From contig NZ_OY781918.1 of the NCBI RefSeq assembly GCF_963677195.1, positions 2,034,923-2,098,922 on the forward strand: 64,000 bases of DNA. Direction: 5' to 3'. The translations under genes and the position numbers were made by a program. Shown here piece after piece: positions 28,217 to 37,547 of the stretch. Source of the DNA: an uncultured Marinifilum sp. (GTDB taxonomy: Bacteria > Bacteroidota > Bacteroidia > Bacteroidales > Marinifilaceae). The notes beneath the pieces are model-generated. The model was not told the DNA's origin, did not search any database, and saw only the letters and a list, made by a program, of their open reading frames with translations. How positions within the stretch are numbered: position 1 is the first letter of the stretch; the number at the start of each line of letters is the position of its first letter.

Positions 28217-28237
28217 AGGCCTTAAAATTCCGAATTT

Positions 28238-29464
28238 ATGTATCCAAAAGTAAAAATTGGAGTGGCCGGGAATTTCGATTCCAAAATGAAAGGAGACTGT
28301 AAAGTCCAAATAGAAATTTGTAATTCAGGAGGAATCGATCTCGAACTTCATTCTAAAGTAAAAGCATTTTTTAAGAATTCGATTGATGATTTAGTTAGAA
28401 ATATGGCCAGCTATTTTTCTATTAAGCATGCCATATTTAAAATTTGGGATAATGGGGCATTGGAATATGTTCTTGCCGCAAGAATTGAAGCTGCACTTAA
28501 ACAGGTAATTCCTACCAATAAAGAGTACTTATTAGATTGTATTTCTCGAACAGATATTGTAAGCGATAGGGATCGCTTTAGATTATCCAGACTTTACTTA
28601 CCAGGAAATATTCCTTATATGATGATTAACGCAGGTTTACATAAACCAAATGCGATTATATTAGACTTAGAAGATGCCGTAGCCCCTGAAAAAAAGCATG
28701 AAGCTCGTTTTGTAGTAAGAAATGCATTGCGGACACAGAATTTTTATGGGGCTGAACGAATGGTTAGAATTAATCAGGGTGATTTAGGTTTGGAAGATTT
28801 AAATTTTATTGTTCCTCATTTAGTTCAGCTTATCCTTATTCCAAAATGTGAAAGCCGAAATGAAATTGTTAAAATAGAAACAAAAATCAGACAATTAAAA
28901 GAACAGAATAATATCAATAATGATATTTTTTTAATGCCAATTATTGAAAGTGCTTTAGGAGTTGAGAATGCATTCGAAATAGCAAGCGCTTCTAGTAGTA
29001 TTGTTGCAATGGCAATAGGCTTAGAAGATTTTACTGCCAATTTAGGGGTGCAAAGAACCTATAAAGGAGAGGAGTCGCTTTATGCCAGAACACGAATAGT
29101 AAATGCATGTAGTGCTGCTAATATCCAAGCAATCGATTCTGTTTTTTCTGATGTTGAAGATATGGTAGCTTTAGCCGAGAATGTAAGAATTTCAAAAGCT
29201 TTAGGATTTAAAGGTATGGGATGTATTCATCCGAGACAAATAAAGGTAATACACGAAAATTTTGCTCCAAATAATGATGAAATATCTAAGGCTAAGAAAA
29301 TAGTTAATGCTTATTACAAAGCTGAAGAAAAAGGATTAAGTCTTGTTTCTTTGGGAAGTAAAATGATCGATCCTCCAGTTGTAAAACGTCAGCTTAAAAT
29401 ACTGGAATTGGCTATTCGATTGGGAATTGTATTAAAAAATTGGAGGGAAGCTTATGACTGCTAA
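28238..29464 (+). CDS. citE: citrate lyase acyl-carrier (CitD) and beta subunit (CitE) fusion
   Basis: A 408-residue protein. Residues 1 to about 92 resemble the CitD acyl-carrier subunit: AGNFDSK with Ser15 at the prosthetic-group position (equivalent to Ser14 of Klebsiella CitD), GGIDLELHSKVKAFF and GALEYVLAARIEAAL. From about 113 to 408 follows CitE, a HpcH/HpaI-type aldolase lyase (RLSRLYLPGNIPYMM, IILDLEDAVAP, IGLEDFTANLG, GCIHPRQI). CitE cleaves citryl-thioester to acetyl-thioester and oxaloacetate. CitD and CitE are usually separate genes. The reading frame overlaps citF by 11 bp. The maturation genes citC, citX and citG are absent here. Confidence 0.9.
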   Translation: MYPKVKIGVAGNFDSKMKGDCKVQIEICNSGGIDLELHSKVKAFFKNSIDDLVRNMASYFSIKHAIFKIWDNGALEYVLAARIEAALKQVIPTNKEYLLDCISRTDIVSDRDRFRLSRLYLPGNIPYMMINAGLHKPNAIILDLEDAVAPEKKHEARFVVRNALRTQNFYGAERMVRINQGDLGLEDLNFIVPHLVQLILIPKCESRNEIVKIETKIRQLKEQNNINNDIFLMPIIESALGVENAFEIASASSSIVAMAIGLEDFTANLGVQRTYKGEESLYARTRIVNACSAANIQAIDSVFSDVEDMVALAENVRISKALGFKGMGCIHPRQIKVIHENFAPNNDEISKAKKIVNAYYKAEEKGLSLVSLGSKMIDPPVVKRQLKILELAIRLGIVLKNWREAYDC

Positions 29465-31013
29465 AATGTTATTAAATGCCGCGGGTAGATTAGTTCCAGT
29501 AGAAATAAATGGTGAAAAAGCTATTCCTTATATGGGGGTTGGAAAATACAAGCCCGAAGGAATAAAATTTAATACTAAAATAGTATCGAATAAAGATTTT
29601 CCTTTGGATGGAAATAAGCAGGTAAAAACATTAAAAGAGGCCTTAATTAATGCAGGTTTAAGAGATGGAATTACTATTTCAACACATCATCATTTTCGTA
29701 ATGGCGATTTAATTGCGAATCAGGTTTTTGATATTGCTCACGAACTAGGAATTAAAAATTTAATCTGGTTTCCGTCTGCTTCTTTTCCATGTCACGAACA
29801 TTTAATTAAATATTTAGAAGATGGCACTATTTTAGGAATTGAAGGTAGTATGAATGGTCCGTTAGGAAAGTTTTGCTCCGAAGGTAAAATGAAACGAACT
29901 GCGGTTTTGCGTTCTCATGGTGGAAGATATCAGGCCATACAGGACGGAGAAGTGAAGATTGATATTGCAGTTATTGGCGCTTCGTGTTCCGATTCTTTTG
30001 GTAATGCTAATGGATTAGAAGGATCGTCTGCTTCTGGTTTATTGGGGTTTGCCTTAGCCGATTCGCAATATGCCCATAAGGTTATCGTTGTTACCGATAA
30101 TATGATTCCTTTCCCTTGTATTCCTTGGCAAATACAAGGAAATTTTGTTGATTATACAGTTGAAATGGAGCAAATTGGTATTCCAGAGAAAATTATTTCT
30201 GGTACAACAAAAATTACGAAGAGTCCCGATCGATTATATATAGCAGATTTAACGGCTAAGTTTTGTGATCAGGTAGGTTTAATTAAAAATGGATTTTCTT
30301 TTCAGGCAGGAGCAGGCGGAACCTCATTGGCTATTGGTAATTATTTTGCCCAAATAATGAAAGAGAAAGGTATTAAAGCTCGCTTTGCAAGAGGGGGAAG
30401 TAATAAATACCTTGTAAAGATGTTGGAAGATGGTCTTGTAGATTATATTCTGGATGGTCAAACTTTCGATTTGGATGGGGTCAGATCCATGAGAGAGAAT
30501 TTAAATCATGTGTGGACCAGTCCCTTTACCAGTTATAATTATCATGGCAAAGGAAATTTTGCTGGGATGATTGATGTGGTAATATTGGGTGCTACCGAGG
30601 TGGACCTAGATTTTAATGCCAATGTTGTAACTCACTCCGACGGATATCTTTTACACGGAATTGGTGGTTGGCAAAATTGTTTGTTTGGGAAAACGGTTAT
30701 TTTGCCTATTCCTCTGTTTCGAAACCGTATTCCGATAATTCGTGATAAAGTAACCACATTGTGTGGCCCTGGTGAATTAATTGATGTTGTTGTTACAGAG
30801 CGGGGAATTGCTATAAATCCCTTGCGTAAAGATTTATTAGAGAAATTAAAGAATAGCGACTTACCAATAAAAACATTAAAAGAGCTTAAAGCTGAAGCCG
30901 AAACCATTTGTGGTGTACCAGAAAAGATAGAAACTACTTCAAATATAATTGCAGTAATAAAATGGGTCGATGGGACTATTATAGATGCTGTATATCAGGT
31001 TTCTACTGAATAA
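29454..31013 (+). CDS. citF: citrate lyase alpha subunit CitF
   Basis: A 519-residue protein that transfers the CoA-like carrier thiol from acetyl to citrate (citrate:acetyl-ACP transferase). The sequence has the family pattern: ITISTHHHFRNGDLIAN, EGSMNGPLGKFC, AVIGASCSDSFGNANG, FQAGAGGTSLAIG, ARGGSNKYLVKML, VVTERGIAINPLRKDL. It starts inside the citDE frame with an 11-bp overlap, so translation is probably coupled. The oxaloacetate produced could feed malate/fumarate/succinate and then the neighbouring propionate operon. Confidence 0.93.
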   Translation: MTAKMLLNAAGRLVPVEINGEKAIPYMGVGKYKPEGIKFNTKIVSNKDFPLDGNKQVKTLKEALINAGLRDGITISTHHHFRNGDLIANQVFDIAHELGIKNLIWFPSASFPCHEHLIKYLEDGTILGIEGSMNGPLGKFCSEGKMKRTAVLRSHGGRYQAIQDGEVKIDIAVIGASCSDSFGNANGLEGSSASGLLGFALADSQYAHKVIVVTDNMIPFPCIPWQIQGNFVDYTVEMEQIGIPEKIISGTTKITKSPDRLYIADLTAKFCDQVGLIKNGFSFQAGAGGTSLAIGNYFAQIMKEKGIKARFARGGSNKYLVKMLEDGLVDYILDGQTFDLDGVRSMRENLNHVWTSPFTSYNYHGKGNFAGMIDVVILGATEVDLDFNANVVTHSDGYLLHGIGGWQNCLFGKTVILPIPLFRNRIPIIRDKVTTLCGPGELIDVVVTERGIAINPLRKDLLEKLKNSDLPIKTLKELKAEAETICGVPEKIETTSNIIAVIKWVDGTIIDAVYQVSTE

Positions 31014-31050
31014 AAAAAGAGCTTCGAAATGTTTCGAAGCTCTTTTTTTT
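31012..31050. terminator. bidirectional terminator between citF and the BFD-like gene
   Basis: A long perfect stem (31012-31029 with 31032-31049; core GAGCTTCGAA/TTCGAAGCTC) with A-run and T-run arms. It overlaps the citF stop codon and ends at the stop of the convergent gene. Confidence 0.9.
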
Positions 31051-31267
31051 ACCACAATTTAAATTTGCTTTTCGATTTTTCTTTTTGTACAACTTTTGGG
31101 ACTTCAGAGTCTAATATACTATTTATATAGGGCATGCATTTTCCACAGCCAGTGTTAGCTCCAGTATATCTTCGAATCTCTTCAATGCTTGTTGCATTTT
31201 TTTCGTGAATTGCTTTATTTATGGTATTTCTGTCAACCATTTGGCAGTTGCAAACTATATCTCTCAT
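31049..31267 (-). CDS. BFD-like [2Fe-2S] binding protein
   Basis: A 72-residue protein with the bacterioferritin-associated-ferredoxin type motif: Cys6 and Cys8 (VCNCQ), then Cys41 and Cys44 (GCGKC). These ligands bind a [2Fe-2S] cluster. Such stand-alone domains serve in iron release or as electron/cluster carriers. The C-terminal 15 residues are Lys-rich. It is monocistronic with its own promoter, and the partner is unknown. Confidence 0.85.
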   Translation of the reverse strand: MRDIVCNCQMVDRNTINKAIHEKNATSIEEIRRYTGANTGCGKCMPYINSILDSEVPKVVQKEKSKSKFKLW

Positions 31268-31298
31268 GTTTATCTATATTTAATCTTAATAACAATAA

Positions 31299-31306
31299 CA
31301 AATATA
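31299..31306 (-). promoter_or_regulatory. -7 element of the BFD-like gene promoter
   Basis: The minus strand reads TATATTTG, a perfect TAnnTTTG, 32 bp upstream of the ATG. Confidence 0.5.
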
Positions 31307-31371
31307 AATAATCTTCATTTTAAAATAGTAGAAAAATGCAATTTTATTTTTAATAAATCTAAATAATGTAA

Positions 31372-32202
31372 TTATAAGTTATTTTCCAGATAGATTTTCA
31401 TTTGGCGATACATGTCAATAACCGAATCTTTTTTTGGAAGCGTATCAAAAATTCGTTTTAAGTAAGTGTTTTTACTAACAATTCGAAAACTTTGTTTTAG
31501 CTTAAAATCGTATATCCACGACATTTGCTGAAGCTTTAAATCGTTTAATGTTAAAACATCCTTATAGTCGGCTGTTTTTTCATCAATAATTCTTTTGAAA
31601 ACTTTTTTCGAAATATCAGGTTTATCAGCAAGTTCCATTTCAAGCCTTTTATTGTCTCCTGTTTTACAGTCAGAATAATACTTCGAAACGATATTTAAAA
31701 TATCTATTCTGTCGGCATCTCTTAAAAGCTGTACAAATACCAATTTATTTTCATCGATAGTTTTAGGTAGTTCTGTTATGTGATGCAGACGAATACACTC
31801 AAGAATTATTTCTTTCGTTTCTTCATTCAGACAATCCAATACAGAATTCGACTCAAGAGTACTAATACCTAAATTAATATGGTTAGCTTGCTCAGTATCC
31901 GAAAAAGTTTCAAAATTTACTAATTGTTCGAATCGACCAATATCATGTAGTAGGGCAGCTGTTTTAGCAATTAGAATGTCAGATTCAGATAAATCAATCG
32001 TTTTTGCAAGATCTTCAATTATCTCAGCAGTATTATATGAATGATTCTTTTTAAGATCTAAATTCATCTGAATTTCTTCAGACTCACTCGATATGCTTTC
32101 GGTGTATTCACCGAACCATGACTTTATGTTTTCGTAAATTTCCTGATTCACTGTTTTTGTATTAAAATAGCGTACAATATTACGGTTTTTATAAGTAAAC
32201 AA
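31372..32202 (-). CDS. HD-domain metal-dependent phosphohydrolase
   Basis: A protein of up to 276 residues with an HD domain: His54 (KKNHSYNTAEI), His86-Asp87 (ALLHDIGRFEQL) and a later RDADRIDIL. These are the metal ligands of the superfamily. The substrate could be a nucleotide or related phosphoester but is not evident. The start is uncertain. The longest frame begins with TTG (32202), a GTG lies at 32151, and the first ATG (residue 46) would cut the helix that leads into the HD core. It is monocistronic. Confidence 0.75.
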   Translation of the reverse strand: MFTYKNRNIVRYFNTKTVNQEIYENIKSWFGEYTESISSESEEIQMNLDLKKNHSYNTAEIIEDLAKTIDLSESDILIAKTAALLHDIGRFEQLVNFETFSDTEQANHINLGISTLESNSVLDCLNEETKEIILECIRLHHITELPKTIDENKLVFVQLLRDADRIDILNIVSKYYSDCKTGDNKRLEMELADKPDISKKVFKRIIDEKTADYKDVLTLNDLKLQQMSWIYDFKLKQSFRIVSKNTYLKRIFDTLPKKDSVIDMYRQMKIYLENNL

Positions 32203-32310
32203 AAAGTAAAAAATAAGAGTTTACCGGTTTATAAATTTGCATATTTTAATATAATGACTAAGGGCTTAAATCACTTGTTAAACGGCAATTTTTTGTACAT
32301 TAAATAGTAA

Positions 32311-32341
32311 AAAAAATGCGACCCATTTTTGAATCGCATTT
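32311..32341 (-). terminator. terminator of pepD
   Basis: AAATGCGA (32314-32321) pairs with TCGCATTT (32334-32341). The minus strand continues into a T-run. It lies about 22 bp after the pepD stop codon. Confidence 0.8.
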
Positions 32342-32362
32342 AAGTAATTTTAAAAAATTATA

Positions 32363-33826
32363 TTAGACAGTAGGTATATTCTGAAGAATATCAACAAGGT
32401 GTTTCCAGAATTTATCAACTGTTTCAATATTTATTCTTTCGTCGGGTGAATGAACATCTCTTAAGGTTGGACCGAATGATATCATATCCATATTAGGATA
32501 TTTTTCAAGAAATAAGCCACATTCTAAACCAGCATGTATTGATCTAACAATTGGTTCATTTCCAAATAGCTTTTTATAAGAATTTACGGCAGTAGTTAGA
32601 ATTTCAGAATCAGGATTAGGTGCCCATCCTGGATAACCGTCGGTATGTTCTATTTTTGCACCTGCCAGTGATAATGTGCTAGCAACCATTTGTGCAATAT
32701 TATACTTTTCGCTGTCTTCGTCGCTTCTTTGTGATGTTGTAATAATAATTTTATTATTCTCCTTAAATTTAACAGAGGCCAAATTAGTAGAAGTTTCAAC
32801 CATGCCAGGCATTCTTGAGCTCATAGAAAATACTCCATGAGGACAGGCATAAATTGCATCCATTAACTTATCTGATGTTGTCTTATCAATTACAAACTCA
32901 GGAACATCAGTGGATTCGAGATGTAATTTTAGTTTTGGCTCATTAATTTCCCAGATATGCTCCATTTCTGCAGCATAGATGTTAAAATCGACACGTACAT
33001 TTTCTTTAAATTTAGATGGGATGGTAATAATTGCACTTGCTTCTCGGGGAATTGCATTTCTAAGGTTACCTCCATCAAACTTGTTTAATCTAACATCGTA
33101 CTTTTTATTTATTTGCCACAAGAATCTATTCAGAATTTTATTTGAGTTTCCTCTTCCTTTATTTATTTCATCTCCAGAATGACCTCCTTGTAATCCGTTA
33201 ACTTCTATTTTTATACCAAAATGTCCTTCTGGAACTTGTTCTTTATTGTATTCCATGCTAGCCAAAGTATCTATTCCTCCAGCACAACCAATAAATAACT
33301 CTCCTTCATCTTCCGAATCGAGATTTAAAAGAATACTTCCATCAAAAAAGCCTGGTTGAAGAGCAAATGCGCCAGACAAGCCTGTTTCTTCATCAACAGT
33401 AAAAAGACACTCAATTGGGCCATGTTCGATATTTGTAGAGCTAAGTAATGCCATTTCAGCAGCCATTCCAATACCATCATCAGCACCAAGAGTAGTTCCT
33501 TTAGCCTTAACCCAAGCATTATCAATCCATGGAATAATAGGATCTGTATCAAAATTGTGTTCTGTATCTTTATTTTTCTCACATACCATATCCATGTGAG
33601 ATTGAAGAACTACAGTTTTTAGATTCTCTTTTCCAGCAGTAGCAGGTTTTTTAATTAATACATTACCAATTTCATCTCTTTTGGTCTCTAGATTAAGGCT
33701 CTTTCCAAAATCAATTAAAAATTCAATTATTTTATCTTCTTTTTTCGAGGGTCTTGGTATTTGACAAATATCCTCAAAATGTTTCCAAACTTCTGAAGGT
33801 TGTAAAGTATTTAGTGTTTTTCTCAT
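32363..33826 (-). CDS. pepD: aminoacyl-histidine dipeptidase (PepD, M20 family)
   Basis: A 487-residue zinc peptidase of the M20C type that cleaves Xaa-His (carnosine-like) dipeptides in the cytoplasm. Metal-site residues are visible as QSHMDM (His77), LGADDGIG (Asp116/117), TVDEETG (Glu146/147) and LNLDSEDEG (Asp170). A late SIHAGLECG motif is also present. No signal peptide. It has its own promoter (TACATTTG at 33844-33851, minus strand) and terminator. Confidence 0.93.
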   Translation of the reverse strand: MRKTLNTLQPSEVWKHFEDICQIPRPSKKEDKIIEFLIDFGKSLNLETKRDEIGNVLIKKPATAGKENLKTVVLQSHMDMVCEKNKDTEHNFDTDPIIPWIDNAWVKAKGTTLGADDGIGMAAEMALLSSTNIEHGPIECLFTVDEETGLSGAFALQPGFFDGSILLNLDSEDEGELFIGCAGGIDTLASMEYNKEQVPEGHFGIKIEVNGLQGGHSGDEINKGRGNSNKILNRFLWQINKKYDVRLNKFDGGNLRNAIPREASAIITIPSKFKENVRVDFNIYAAEMEHIWEINEPKLKLHLESTDVPEFVIDKTTSDKLMDAIYACPHGVFSMSSRMPGMVETSTNLASVKFKENNKIIITTSQRSDEDSEKYNIAQMVASTLSLAGAKIEHTDGYPGWAPNPDSEILTTAVNSYKKLFGNEPIVRSIHAGLECGLFLEKYPNMDMISFGPTLRDVHSPDERINIETVDKFWKHLVDILQNIPTV

Positions 33827-33843
33827 TTTGTTTTAATTTTTAT

Positions 33844-33851
33844 CAAATGTA
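33844..33851 (-). promoter_or_regulatory. -7 element of the pepD promoter
   Basis: The minus strand reads TACATTTG, a perfect TAnnTTTG, 18 bp upstream of the pepD ATG. Confidence 0.5.
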
Positions 33852-34267
33852 ATAAAATCAAGAGATCCATCATGAATCTTAAGCCGAAAAATTTAGGTTA
33901 TAAACTATAAATGAAAAATAAATATGAAATTGATTTTATTTTAGATACTTCGTTTATTTAAGGGTGCGAGTGTTAAATGTTTTATTTTTTTTATGAGATA
34001 AATGGTCTGTAGAGAGGAGGTTTGTGTTAAAAATGAATTTTGCAATGAAATGAATATGATTTTCCTTATTAAAAATCACCAAAATTTTTCTTTTTTTTAA
34101 TTGTAAAAAGTCAATATTCTAAGTTGATACTAGAGCGTTGATAATTAATGCTTAATTGTTAATTAGATTATATATTAAGTTTATAAATAAACTGTAAATA
34201 ATCTCCTTGAAACCCCTAAAACATGATAAAAGTCATAGGAGGTAAAGCATAGAAAGGTGTGTTAATT

Positions 34268-34298
34268 TTTGTTAAAAGCTGATAAAATACTATTTTTA
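34268..34298 (+). promoter_or_regulatory. promoter of the first susC operon
   Basis: TTTG (34268-34271), a 19-bp spacer and TATTTTTA (34291-34298), one base from TAnnTTTG. The same TTTG-N19-TATTTTTA arrangement occurs upstream of the second susC, which supports it. Confidence 0.65.
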
Positions 34299-34305
34299 TA
34301 ATCTA

Positions 34306-34354
34306 GAATTACCATAAACCATTTTGCATCTTTACTTAATTACTAACTAAAAAA
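34306..34354 (+). repeat. conserved 49-nt susC leader, copy 1
   Basis: This 5' leader segment differs by one base from 41342-41390. It begins just downstream of the predicted transcription start and ends a few bases before the ATG. Conservation exceeds that of third codon positions in the following gene, suggesting an RNA-level or protein-binding role. Confidence 0.7.
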
Positions 34355-34361
34355 GTTTTTT

Positions 34362-37300
34362 ATGAAAAAAATGATTGGACTATTTGTTTTACTCATTGGC
34401 ATGAGTATTCAAATAGTAAATGCGCAAAGCAAGCAAATTACGGGTACTGTAACAAGTGCTGAAGATGGTCTGGGAATGCCTGGAGTGTCTGTCGTAATTA
34501 AAGGTACTACTATCGGAGCCAGTACCGATATTAATGGGAAGTACTCCTTAGAAGCACAACCTACAGATATATTGTTGTTTAGTTTCGTGGGAATGGTTAC
34601 TCAGGAAATTACAGTAGGTGAGAGAAACGTTATTAATGTTGTTTTAGAGACTGAATCTATTGGTGTAGATGAAGTTGTTGTTACTGCCTTAGGTATAAAA
34701 AAAGAAAAGAAAGCTTTAGGATATGCCGTACAGGATGTTAAAGCTGAAGAGTTAAAGAAAACAGGAACTCCTGATCTAGCAAAAGCTCTTCAGGGAAAAG
34801 TAGCTGGGGTTGATATTAAAATGTCTAGTGGTATGCCAGGTGCTTCATCTCAGATTGTTATAAGGGGATCTCGTTCTTTTACAGGAAATAATACGCCTCT
34901 TTACGTTGTTGATGGAATGCCTATTGCAAGTACCGCAGCATTTAGTACAGGAAATAGTGTAACAGGTGCTGATATCTCTAATAGAGCATTGGATTTAAAT
35001 CCTAATGATATCGAAAGTATCAATGTCTTAAAAGGTCAGGCAGCTGCCGCTTTGTATGGATTAAGAGCTTCTAATGGAGTTGTTATTATAACTACAAAAA
35101 GTGGTAAAGGTGGTGTAGCAGGGAAACCAATTGTGTCAATAAATCAAACAACTAGTTTTGATGTTGTATCAAGAACTCCAGATTATCAGACAACTTGGGC
35201 TCAAGGTAGTGCTGGTACTTATAGTCCAAGAACATCTATGTCTTGGGGTGGTAAAATTTCTGAGTTGCCAAACGATGCTACATATGGCGGAAATAATAAT
35301 GGACATGAAGGAATGTATAGGGTACCTCAGTTAGAGGATGCAGGCTTAGATCCTTGGGTTACTCCTCAGGTTTATAATAACTGGGATGATTATTACCAAA
35401 CAGGTTATACTTCAACAACAGGAGTAAATGTTAGTCAGGCTACTGAAAATGGAAATTTTTCTGTAGGAATTGGATACACAGATCAAGATGGTATTGCACT
35501 TAATACAGGAATGGAGAGATGGAATGCAAAGGCTAATGCAGAGAGAAAACTTAACGATTATTTTACTGTTGGATTCTCTACTAATTTTGCAAAAACAGAG
35601 GTTGATAAATTATCAGGAGGTAATGATGCTTCTCTTGCGGGAGTTTTATCTGCACCTAGTAGTTACAATCTTAAGGGGATACCTTATAATGTTCCTGGTG
35701 ATCCTTATACTCAAATTTATTACCGATCATTAACCTTTGATAATCCATATTGGGTTCAATACAATAATAAATTTAATGAAAAAACAAATCGCTTTTTTGG
35801 TAACGGATACATACAGTTTGCAAAGGAACTAGCAGCTGATATGAATTTAACTGTAAAATATCAATTGGGCGTTGATTCTTATACTACCCATTATCAGGAT
35901 ATATTCGGTTATGGAAGTAAAGGAAAGACAGGTTCTATCAATAACTATGGAGTAACAGATGTTACTTATAATTCATTATTAACTGCTAATTTTGATTGGA
36001 AAATTAATGATGATTTGCAGTTGAATGTTGTTGTCGGAAATGAGCTTAATCATAATGAAACAAAAACATATGATCAGTTTGGACAAGAATTTAATTTTGG
36101 CGGATGGAATCATATAAATAATGCGAACACAGTAACCTCTGATGAAGCACAATATAAGGATCGTACCGTAGGTGTTTTTTCAAGTGTTTCTCTTTCATGG
36201 AAGAATATGTTGTTCTTTAATATGACAGGACGTAATGATGTTGCATCATCAATGCCTCGTGGAAATAGATCATTTTTCTATCCTTCAGTTTCTTTAGGTT
36301 TTGTGGCATCTGAATTAGACTTTATCAAAGATGCAAGTTGGATTACATTTGCAAAAATTAGAGGTTCTTATGCTGAAGTAGGACAAGCGGGTACTTATCT
36401 AGATAATTACTATGCTAAACCTAATTATGGTGGAGGTTTTTGGACTGATGAGCCAATTACATATCCGTTGGATGGTGTAAATTCTTATATTCCTAATAAT
36501 GTTTTGTATGATCCAGCCTTAAAACCTCAGAATACTAAATCGTATGAGATTGGGGTAAATCTGAAATTCTTAAATAATAGAGTAGGTATTGATTATACAT
36601 ATTCAAGACAAAATGTAGAGGATCAAATTTTCTCAGTTCCATTAGCAGGATCAACAGGAGCTAGTAGCTTAACAATGAATGGAGGAGAGGTTCATACCGA
36701 TGGCCACGAGATTATAATGTATGTAACGCCAATTTCCACTAAAGATATTACTTGGGATTTAAATGTTAACTACTCTAAAATAAAGAATGTTGTAGATAAA
36801 TTAGCTCCAGGAGTTGAGAGTATTTTCTTAGGAGGTTTTACTACTCCTCAGGTAAGAGCAGGTATTGGTGATACTTATCCGGTAATTTACGGATCACAAT
36901 ATCAACGTGATGATATGGGAAGAATACTTGTTGATGAAGACCCAAATTCGGCAGGCTATGGAATGCCAATGGCAGGAGAACCAGGTGTAATTGGATCTGT
37001 CTCACCAGATTTTATTGTTGGTATGTCTTCAAATTTTAGATATAAAAATTGGTCATTAGGTGCTACTTTGGAATGGAAAGAAGGTGGTCAAATGTATTCT
37101 GGATCAAATGGACTTCTTGATTTATATGGTATGTCTGAAAGAACTGAAGATCGTGAATCTACTTTTATTTTTGATGGATATAAGAGTGATGGTTCAAAAA
37201 ATGATATTGCCAGAGGTGGTTCAAGTGATACTGGAGCGTATCAAACTTTATATTCCGATATCTTAACAAATATTGATGAATATTATATTCATGGAAATTC

Positions 37301-37529
37301 ATTTGTTAAATTGAGAGAGCTTTCGTTAAAGTATAATTTCGGGAAAAGTTTAATTCCTAATGTAGATCTTACTGTTTCTGCTTTCGCTAGAAATATTCTA
37401 CTTTGGACAGAATTGGATAACTTTGATCCAGAGTCTTCTCAAGGTAATAATAATATGGCCGGAGGTTTCGAAAGATTTTCTTTACCGCAAGCCACAAGTT
37501 ATGGATTTAGTGTTGATATTAAATTTTAA
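34362..37529 (+). CDS. SusC-like TonB-dependent outer-membrane transporter
   Basis: A 1055-residue receptor. The signal peptide is about 1-21. A carboxypeptidase-regulatory-like domain (about 27-100) ends in the SIGVDEVVVTALG TonB-box region. The plug follows (about 115-235; ALQGKVAGVDI, VIRGSRSF, PLYVVDGMPI, NDIESINVLKGQAAAALYGLRASNGVVIITTK), then the 22-strand beta-barrel. With the SusD-like lipoprotein downstream it should form a lidded glycan or peptide importer. The substrate is not evident because no glycoside hydrolase or peptidase gene lies in the same transcript. Confidence 0.93.
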   Translation: MKKMIGLFVLLIGMSIQIVNAQSKQITGTVTSAEDGLGMPGVSVVIKGTTIGASTDINGKYSLEAQPTDILLFSFVGMVTQEITVGERNVINVVLETESIGVDEVVVTALGIKKEKKALGYAVQDVKAEELKKTGTPDLAKALQGKVAGVDIKMSSGMPGASSQIVIRGSRSFTGNNTPLYVVDGMPIASTAAFSTGNSVTGADISNRALDLNPNDIESINVLKGQAAAALYGLRASNGVVIITTKSGKGGVAGKPIVSINQTTSFDVVSRTPDYQTTWAQGSAGTYSPRTSMSWGGKISELPNDATYGGNNNGHEGMYRVPQLEDAGLDPWVTPQVYNNWDDYYQTGYTSTTGVNVSQATENGNFSVGIGYTDQDGIALNTGMERWNAKANAERKLNDYFTVGFSTNFAKTEVDKLSGGNDASLAGVLSAPSSYNLKGIPYNVPGDPYTQIYYRSLTFDNPYWVQYNNKFNEKTNRFFGNGYIQFAKELAADMNLTVKYQLGVDSYTTHYQDIFGYGSKGKTGSINNYGVTDVTYNSLLTANFDWKINDDLQLNVVVGNELNHNETKTYDQFGQEFNFGGWNHINNANTVTSDEAQYKDRTVGVFSSVSLSWKNMLFFNMTGRNDVASSMPRGNRSFFYPSVSLGFVASELDFIKDASWITFAKIRGSYAEVGQAGTYLDNYYAKPNYGGGFWTDEPITYPLDGVNSYIPNNVLYDPALKPQNTKSYEIGVNLKFLNNRVGIDYTYSRQNVEDQIFSVPLAGSTGASSLTMNGGEVHTDGHEIIMYVTPISTKDITWDLNVNYSKIKNVVDKLAPGVESIFLGGFTTPQVRAGIGDTYPVIYGSQYQRDDMGRILVDEDPNSAGYGMPMAGEPGVIGSVSPDFIVGMSSNFRYKNWSLGATLEWKEGGQMYSGSNGLLDLYGMSERTEDRESTFIFDGYKSDGSKNDIARGGSSDTGAYQTLYSDILTNIDEYYIHGNSFVKLRELSLKYNFGKSLIPNVDLTVSAFARNILLWTELDNFDPESSQGNNNMAGGFERFSLPQATSYGFSVDIKF

Positions 37530-37547
37530 TATTAAAGATAGAATCAT

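Larger units (their letters stand above)
33827..34361. other. intergenic region upstream of the first susC
   Basis: This 535-bp AT-rich stretch has no gene. It contains the pepD -7 box (33844-33851, minus strand) at one end. At the other end are the susC promoter (34268-34298) and the conserved leader (34306-34354). Nothing else was recognised. Confidence 0.6.

Noticed and set aside
34237..34260. AGGAGG followed by ATA upstream of the first susC, resembling the infC signal
   Set aside because: The frame after the ATA closes within about eight codons and lies upstream of the mapped-by-sequence promoter, so it is judged a chance match.
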